From contig JAZRMK010000038.1 in the NCBI GenBank assembly GCA_045647525.1, positions 1 through 8,860 of the forward strand: 8,860 nt of DNA, in the 5' to 3' direction. A model generated the notes under the pieces. It ran no database searches and was not told the DNA's origin. It saw nothing but the letters and a program-made list of their open reading frames with translations. Both the position numbers and the translations under genes were made by a program. Source of the stretch: UMGS172 sp045647525. Lineage in GTDB: Bacteria; Bacillota; Clostridia; Oscillospirales; Acutalibacteraceae. Positions 4,067 to 8,860 of this stretch are shown one piece after another. Numbering within the stretch: the stretch's first letter is position 1; the number at the start of each line of letters is the position of its first letter.

Positions 4067-6655
4067 TTATTCTTCAATTTCCGGTTCAACCGAAGTATCT
4101 GCGGCTTCGGCTATCTCCGCAACTGTTTCCTCTGCCGACTCCAAAGCCTCGGCATCGGGCACATCAGGAACATCGGTGACCTCTTCATCATCGTGTTCCG
4201 CAGTGGCAATAGACAGCACCTTGGCGTCGCCGTCACCCTTAAAGCGCATTACACGAACACCCTTTGAAGGACGTTTGAGCACGCTTATATCCTTAGCAGC
4301 AATTCGAATGATAATGCCGTCAGACGAAATCATAATGATGTCGTCGTCCTCGGTAATAGACAGTACCTCGGCAACATCGCCGTACTTGGCAGTACGGTAG
4401 TTAAGAATACCCTTACCGCCTCTCGACTGCAAGCGGTAATCATCGAACAACGATACTCGTCCGTAACCCGTTTCGGTAACGGTAAGAAGTGCCTTGTTTT
4501 CGGCGCTGACCGCCATACCGACAACCTCGTCACCTTCGCGCAGTTTAATAGCCCTAACACCTCTTGCGGTTCTTCCCATTTCGCGAGCTTGTGTCTCACT
4601 GAACTTAATGGCAAAGCCCTTCTTGGTAGCAACTACCAGCTCGTCTTCACCGCTTGTTCTGCAAACATAAGCCAGCTCGTCATCTTCCGCAATATTGATG
4701 GCAATAATACCGGTTTTACGAACATTCTTAAAGGCGCTTATCTCTGTACGTTTAATGGTTCCGTTCTTGGTTATCATACATACATAGAAAACTTCTTCAA
4801 GGTCGATCTTATTACCAAGCGGAAGGATGTTGATGATCTTTTCGTTAGGCATAAGAGGAAGAATATTTACAATATTCATACCCTTACTTGTTCTCGAACC
4901 CTCAGGAATCTCGTAAGCCTTGATTCTGTAAAGACGGCCTAAATTACTGAACATCAATACATACGCATGCGACGAACAGGTGAACATATTTTCAACAATA
5001 TCGTCATCACGGGTGGTCATACCCTTAACACCCTTACCGCCGCGGTTCTGAACGCTGTACTCATCAACGGGAACACGTTTGATGTAACCGTTAACAGTCT
5101 TGGTGAGAACACACTCTTCCTCAGGTATAAGGTCTTCAATATCGACTTCACCTGTAACTGCGGTGATTTCGGTTCTGCGGTCGTCGGCAAACTTATCACG
5201 AAGATTTAAAGCCTCGGTCTTAACGATGTCTAGGATTCTTTCGCGTGAAGCTAAGATTTCCTGACATTCTTTGATAAATGCCAACTTTTCTGCCAACTCT
5301 TCCTCGATTTTCTGCTTCTCCATACCCGCCAATTTACCAAGCTGCATCTGAACGATAGCGGTGGTCTGAATATCATCAAGACCAAAACGCTCGGACAAAC
5401 GCTCCTTCGATTCGGGTATTGTCTTGGAGTTGCGGATTATTGCAATAACCTCGTCAATAAAATCAAGAGCTACTTTCAAACCCTCTAAAATATGGGCTCT
5501 TTCCATAGCTTTTTTCATATCAAATCGGGTTCTGCGTTCAATTATCTCACACTGGAAGTCGATGCAGTTCTGCAACATTTCCTTTAAAGTGAGAACCTTG
5601 GGTTTTCCGTCAACAATAGCCAACAGAATTGCACCAAAGGTGGTCTGCAAAGCGGTGTATGAATAAATTTTATTCAACACAACCTGCGGATTGGCATCTC
5701 TTTTAATATCAACGACAATTCTTATACCGCCGTCACGTTTTGAGGAGTAGTCAACAACATCGTCAATACCCTCAATTCGTTTATCGGCAGCTAAATCATA
5801 GATATGCTTTACAAGGTCTTTTTTGCGAACTTTATAAGGAATCTCGGTAATTACAATACGGAATTTACCGTTTCTTGTTTCCTCAATTTCTGCCTTACCG
5901 CGAACAGTGATTTTACCCTTACCGGTAGCGTACGCAGCACGGATACCTGCTCTGCCCATAATGATACCGCCAGTGGGAAAGTCAGGTCCTTTTATAAATT
6001 CACAAATTTCATTAAGTTCTGCCTCGGGATTATCGATAAGGCAACACATACCGTCAATAACCTCTGCCAAATTGTGAGGAGGAATTTCGGTTGCCATACC
6101 AACCGCAATACCCGAAGAGCCATTAACAAGCAACTGCGGGAATCGGACAGGTAAAACCTCGGGTTCTTTCAAACGGTCGTCATAGTTGGGGTTAAAATCA
6201 ACCGTATCCTTCTCAATATCGTCGAGCATGTGGAGCGAAAGACGGTTCATCTTCGATTCTGTATATCGGTAAGCAGCAGCAGGATAGCCGTCGATGTTAC
6301 CGAAGTTACCGTGACCGTCTATCAAAGGATAGCGCAGAGAAAAATCCTGTGCCATACGAACCATAGCATCGTAAACAGAGGAGTCGCCATGGGGATGATA
6401 TCTACCCAAAACAGCACCGACCGTGTCAGCACACTTACGGTATGCCTTTTCGGGAGTTAGTCCGTTTTCGTACATTGTATAAAGGATTCTTCTGTGAACG
6501 GGTTTAAGTCCGTCTCTTACATCAGGGAGAGCACGGCCGACCAGTACCGACATCGAGTACTGCAACATACTTGACTTAACTTCATCAACAATTTCAACCG
6601 GAACAACATTGGTATCTTCCGTTTCCGGCCAATAAACTTTTTCTTGTTTAGCCAT
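4067..6655 (-). CDS. gyrA: DNA gyrase subunit A
   Basis: This is the breakage-reunion subunit of the A2B2 gyrase that introduces negative supercoils; it is cytosolic and essential. The protein is 862 residues. The winged-helix/tower N-terminal part contains the quinolone-binding region YHPHGDSSVYDAMVRMAQ with S92 and D96, the counterparts of E. coli S83 and D87, both in the susceptible state. The catalytic tyrosine is Y131 in YRYTE. A coiled-coil region precedes the C-terminal beta-pinwheel, which starts with the GyrA box QNRGGKG (536-542), the Gram-positive version; another RGGKG occurs in a later blade. The last 45 or so residues are a strongly acidic tail (DDEEVTDVPDVPDAEAL and onward). 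The ATG follows an AAAGGAGAG ribosome binding site (6670-6662) and lies 17 bases after gyrB, so the two are co-transcribed. Confidence 0.98.
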   Translation of the reverse strand: MAKQEKVYWPETEDTNVVPVEIVDEVKSSMLQYSMSVLVGRALPDVRDGLKPVHRRILYTMYENGLTPEKAYRKCADTVGAVLGRYHPHGDSSVYDAMVRMAQDFSLRYPLIDGHGNFGNIDGYPAAAYRYTESKMNRLSLHMLDDIEKDTVDFNPNYDDRLKEPEVLPVRFPQLLVNGSSGIAVGMATEIPPHNLAEVIDGMCCLIDNPEAELNEICEFIKGPDFPTGGIIMGRAGIRAAYATGKGKITVRGKAEIEETRNGKFRIVITEIPYKVRKKDLVKHIYDLAADKRIEGIDDVVDYSSKRDGGIRIVVDIKRDANPQVVLNKIYSYTALQTTFGAILLAIVDGKPKVLTLKEMLQNCIDFQCEIIERRTRFDMKKAMERAHILEGLKVALDFIDEVIAIIRNSKTIPESKERLSERFGLDDIQTTAIVQMQLGKLAGMEKQKIEEELAEKLAFIKECQEILASRERILDIVKTEALNLRDKFADDRRTEITAVTGEVDIEDLIPEEECVLTKTVNGYIKRVPVDEYSVQNRGGKGVKGMTTRDDDIVENMFTCSSHAYVLMFSNLGRLYRIKAYEIPEGSRTSKGMNIVNILPLMPNEKIINILPLGNKIDLEEVFYVCMITKNGTIKRTEISAFKNVRKTGIIAINIAEDDELAYVCRTSGEDELVVATKKGFAIKFSETQAREMGRTARGVRAIKLREGDEVVGMAVSAENKALLTVTETGYGRVSLFDDYRLQSRGGKGILNYRTAKYGDVAEVLSITEDDDIIMISSDGIIIRIAAKDISVLKRPSKGVRVMRFKGDGDAKVLSIATAEHDDEEVTDVPDVPDAEALESAEETVAEIAEAADTSVEPEIEE

Positions 6656-6672
6656 AAAATACTCTCCTTTCT

Positions 6673-8616
6673 TTAAATATCCAAATCAGTCGCAAATAAT
6701 GCGTTTTCTTCGATGAATCTTCTTCTGGGCTCAACCTCTTCACCCATAAGCATTTCAAAGGTTGCATCTGCAAGCTCTGCATCAGCCATGGTTACTTTAA
6801 GCATTGTTCGAGCTTCTGGGTCGAGAGTGGTTTCCCACAACTGTTCGGGGTTCATTTCACCAAGACCCTTATATCTCTGAACATCAGCAGAACCGCCGAG
6901 CTGTTCGATATATTGAGCTTTTTCCTCGTCGGTAAATGCATCAAAATGCTGTTTACCCTTAGATATTCTGTAAAGAGGAGGTTGTGCAAGATAAATATGT
7001 CCCGTTTCAATAAGTTCGGGCATATAACGGAAGAAGAAGGTAAGCAAAAGTGTTCTGATGTGGCTACCGTCAACGTCAGCATCGGCCATAATTACTATTT
7101 TGTCGTAACGGAGCTTTGAAATATCAAAATTCTCACCAATTCCTGTTCCCAAAGCCACAATAACAGGGGTCAACTTATCGTTGCCGTAAACCTTATCCTC
7201 TCTTGCTTTTTCAACGTTGAGCATTTTACCCCACAAAGGTAAAATTGCCTGATAGGTAGAGTTTCTGCCTTCAACAGCCGAACCGCCCGCAGAATCTCCC
7301 TCAACGATGAAGATTTCGGTTTTGGTGGGGTCATCTGAAATACAGTCGGTCAATTTTTCGGGCATTCTGGTCTTTCCGCCTATACCTGACTTATTTCTTG
7401 ATGCATCTCTTGCTTTTTGTGCTGCTTCACGTGCATTTGAAGCTGCTATTGCTTTATCAATTACTATCTTACTGTCAGCAGGATGTTCTTCCAAATACTG
7501 ATAAAGTTTTTCGTTAACAATATTTCTTACAAGTGTTCCTATTGAGGTATTACCGAGCTTTGCTTTGGTCTGGCTTTCGAACTGTGCATCAGCCAATTTT
7601 ACCGAAACAACAGCCACCAAACCTTCCATAATATCCTCACCTTTAAGGTTATCGGAAGATTCTTTTAATTTTTTGAAATCGTGTGCATATTTGTTAACTA
7701 CACGTGCAACGGTCTGACGGAATGCTGTTTCGTGAGTTCCGCCGTCTATTGTGTGCAAGGTGTTTGCAAACGACATAATTTTACTGTCATAAGCAGTAGA
7801 CCAAATAAGAGCAATCTCTGCCGTGCTGTCACCCTCAGAACCTGAAAAATAGACAACTTCACTGTTCAAAGGTTCCTTTTTTATTCCTTTAAGCAAATAT
7901 TCAACGTAGGATCTGATACCACCATCAAACTTTAAATCATCTTGACGGTCTTTTGTATAAGAATCACTTCTTTTATCGGTTAAAACTACACGAATTCCCG
8001 CGTTAAGAAATGCCTGCTCACGCAAACGATTAAGCAAAGTGTCATAATCGTAAACAGTTGTATCCGTGAATATTGTCGGATCAGGTTTAAAGGTAACAGT
8101 TGTTCCGGTTTCTTCGGTTTCACCGATAATTTCAAGATCTGTTACAATATTTCCTTTTTCATATCTCTGCTTATATATATTTTTGCCGTCTTTAACTTCA
8201 ACTTCCAGCCAACTGGACAAAGCATTAACAACCGAAGCACCAACGCCGTGCAAACCGCCAGAAACTTTATATCCGCTTCCGCCAAACTTACCGCCTGCGT
8301 GAAGTATTGTAAATACAACAGTTACGGTAGGAATTCCTTTTTGCGGATTTATACCCACAGGAATACCACGGCCGTTATCGGTTACTCTGATAATACCATC
8401 GTCCAAAATATCCACGGTTATCTTATCACAGTAGCCTGCCAAAGCCTCATCTATCGAGTTATCGACAATTTCATATACAAGGTGATGCAATCCTCTTTCG
8501 CCGGTTGAACCGATATACATACCGGGTCTTTTTCTAACCGCTTCAAGACCTTCCAAAACCTGTATGGAATTTTCGTCATAACTTTCCGTTACCGGTGTTA
8601 CTGCTTGATTACTCAT
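6673..8616 (-). CDS. gyrB: DNA gyrase subunit B
   Basis: This is the ATPase subunit of DNA gyrase, cytosolic and essential. The 647 residues match the Gram-positive length. The GHKL ATPase domain shows E49 and N53 in YEIVDNSIDE (E. coli E42 and N46), D80 in DNGRGIPVG (E. coli D73), LHAGGKFGG, the GGLHGVG lid (120-126) and the transducer lysine K351 in QTK. The Toprim domain has EGDSAGG (439-445) and metal ligands DADVDG (512-517). The position matching E. coli K447 is W462 (LPLWGKMLN), which I believe is common in related Clostridia. The start codon has AGGAAGGA (8632-8625) eight bases upstream. The gene follows remB by 18 bases and precedes gyrA by 17, indicating one operon. Confidence 0.98.
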   Translation of the reverse strand: MSNQAVTPVTESYDENSIQVLEGLEAVRKRPGMYIGSTGERGLHHLVYEIVDNSIDEALAGYCDKITVDILDDGIIRVTDNGRGIPVGINPQKGIPTVTVVFTILHAGGKFGGSGYKVSGGLHGVGASVVNALSSWLEVEVKDGKNIYKQRYEKGNIVTDLEIIGETEETGTTVTFKPDPTIFTDTTVYDYDTLLNRLREQAFLNAGIRVVLTDKRSDSYTKDRQDDLKFDGGIRSYVEYLLKGIKKEPLNSEVVYFSGSEGDSTAEIALIWSTAYDSKIMSFANTLHTIDGGTHETAFRQTVARVVNKYAHDFKKLKESSDNLKGEDIMEGLVAVVSVKLADAQFESQTKAKLGNTSIGTLVRNIVNEKLYQYLEEHPADSKIVIDKAIAASNAREAAQKARDASRNKSGIGGKTRMPEKLTDCISDDPTKTEIFIVEGDSAGGSAVEGRNSTYQAILPLWGKMLNVEKAREDKVYGNDKLTPVIVALGTGIGENFDISKLRYDKIVIMADADVDGSHIRTLLLTFFFRYMPELIETGHIYLAQPPLYRISKGKQHFDAFTDEEKAQYIEQLGGSADVQRYKGLGEMNPEQLWETTLDPEARTMLKVTMADAELADATFEMLMGEEVEPRRRFIEENALFATDLDI

Positions 8617-8634
8617 ACTTTTTTTCCTTCCTGT

Positions 8635-8860
8635 TTAGACTATATTTTCTGTAATAATAAACTTTGATTTTGCTCTCTTTTCAAGAGTTGCGGGAGAAAG
8701 CTGAGAAATATAAACCTTCATTTTTCCTTCTTCATTACATACAATAAATGATTTAGGCAGTTCAAAAGAAACATTTACTGTTTCTTTTCTGTTTTCGGAA
8801 AATTTTAAAAACTCACGCGAAAATTTTGAAACGGTGGTATTATCCATATCAAAAATTCCT
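8635..8860 (-). CDS. remB: RemB/YaaB-like DUF370 protein, 5' end outside window
   Basis: This small protein is encoded between recF and gyrB in Firmicutes; in Bacillus subtilis the relatives RemA and RemB regulate biofilm-matrix genes. The visible 74 residues read GIFDMDNTTVS at the open end and YISQLSPATLEKRAKSKF near the C-terminus, matching the IIGIFD start region and the SPLSSSTLKKRA end of B. subtilis YaaB. An internal ATG at 8847 could be taken as a start, but the frame stays open with conserved GIFD codons to the window edge, so about 10-15 residues are missing. The stop is 18 bases before gyrB. This context is strong support for the assignment and for an origin-proximal location. Whether it controls the same genes in this organism is unknown. 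Confidence 0.85.
   Translation of the reverse strand, partial: GIFDMDNTTVSKFSREFLKFSENRKETVNVSFELPKSFIVCNEEGKMKVYISQLSPATLEKRAKSKFIITENIV

Noticed and set aside
4011..4400. A 129-codon + strand frame opposite the gyrA 3' end
   Set aside because: It is Ser/Ala-rich because it mirrors the acidic GyrA tail, and it contains the terminator hairpin.
4589..6460. Several + strand frames of 76-117 codons opposite gyrA
   Set aside because: All are shadows of the highly conserved gyrA reading frame, without ribosome binding sites or known motifs.
8635..8847. A complete 70-residue gene starting at ATG 8847
   Set aside because: The frame continues to the window edge with the conserved GIFD codons of the DUF370 family, so the methionine is internal and the gene is cut by the edge.

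Overview
The window looks like a chromosomal segment of a low-to-medium GC member of the Clostridia, probably a gut Oscillospirales/Ruminococcaceae-type bacterium. The evidence is the Gram-positive gene order remB-gyrB-gyrA, the short (647 aa) GyrB without the enterobacterial insertion, strong AGGAGG-type ribosome binding sites, and a Clostridia-style lipoprotein transporter. The taxon below class level is inference.

Region 1 (1-890, + strand) is the tail of an arsenic-detoxification locus. It holds the 3' part of a cysteine-rich thioredoxin-like protein with a CxxC motif, then a thioredoxin-type arsenate reductase (arsC) one base after its stop. After that comes a short stretch that reads like the last 43 codons of a membrane transporter. 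It has no start or ribosome binding site of its own and ends at a perfect 13-bp hairpin terminator, so it is most likely the remnant of a deleted gene.

Region 2 (about 940-4010, + strand) is a self-contained regulator-transporter operon. A promoter and a 22-bp palindrome precede a Crp/Fnr-family regulator that starts at a GTG with a near-perfect Shine-Dalgarno sequence. It is followed by an NMT1/SsuA-like lipoprotein binding protein, an integral membrane permease and a compact ATPase. The last three are coupled by overlaps of 26 and 4 bases. The regulator lacks the residues with which E. coli CRP binds cAMP, so it probably senses something else, plausibly linked to the transported compound. 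The substrate cannot be read from the sequence.

Region 3 (4067-8860, - strand) is the replication-origin-proximal core: remB (cut by the window edge), gyrB and gyrA, with gaps of 18 and 17 bases. It converges on region 2, and one hairpin with A and T tails at 4029-4064 serves both directions. In most Firmicutes this block runs dnaA-dnaN-recF-remB-gyrB-gyrA away from oriC. The origin is therefore expected to the right of the window, which would place the + strand ars and ABC genes head-on to replication, as expected for accessory cargo beside a conserved core.

No tRNA, rRNA, CRISPR array, insertion sequence or phage gene was recognised. The main points for follow-up are the regulator with its overlapping operator, the orphan transporter remnant with an in-frame TGA and adjacent hairpin, and the cysteine-pair-rich extension of the thioredoxin-like protein.
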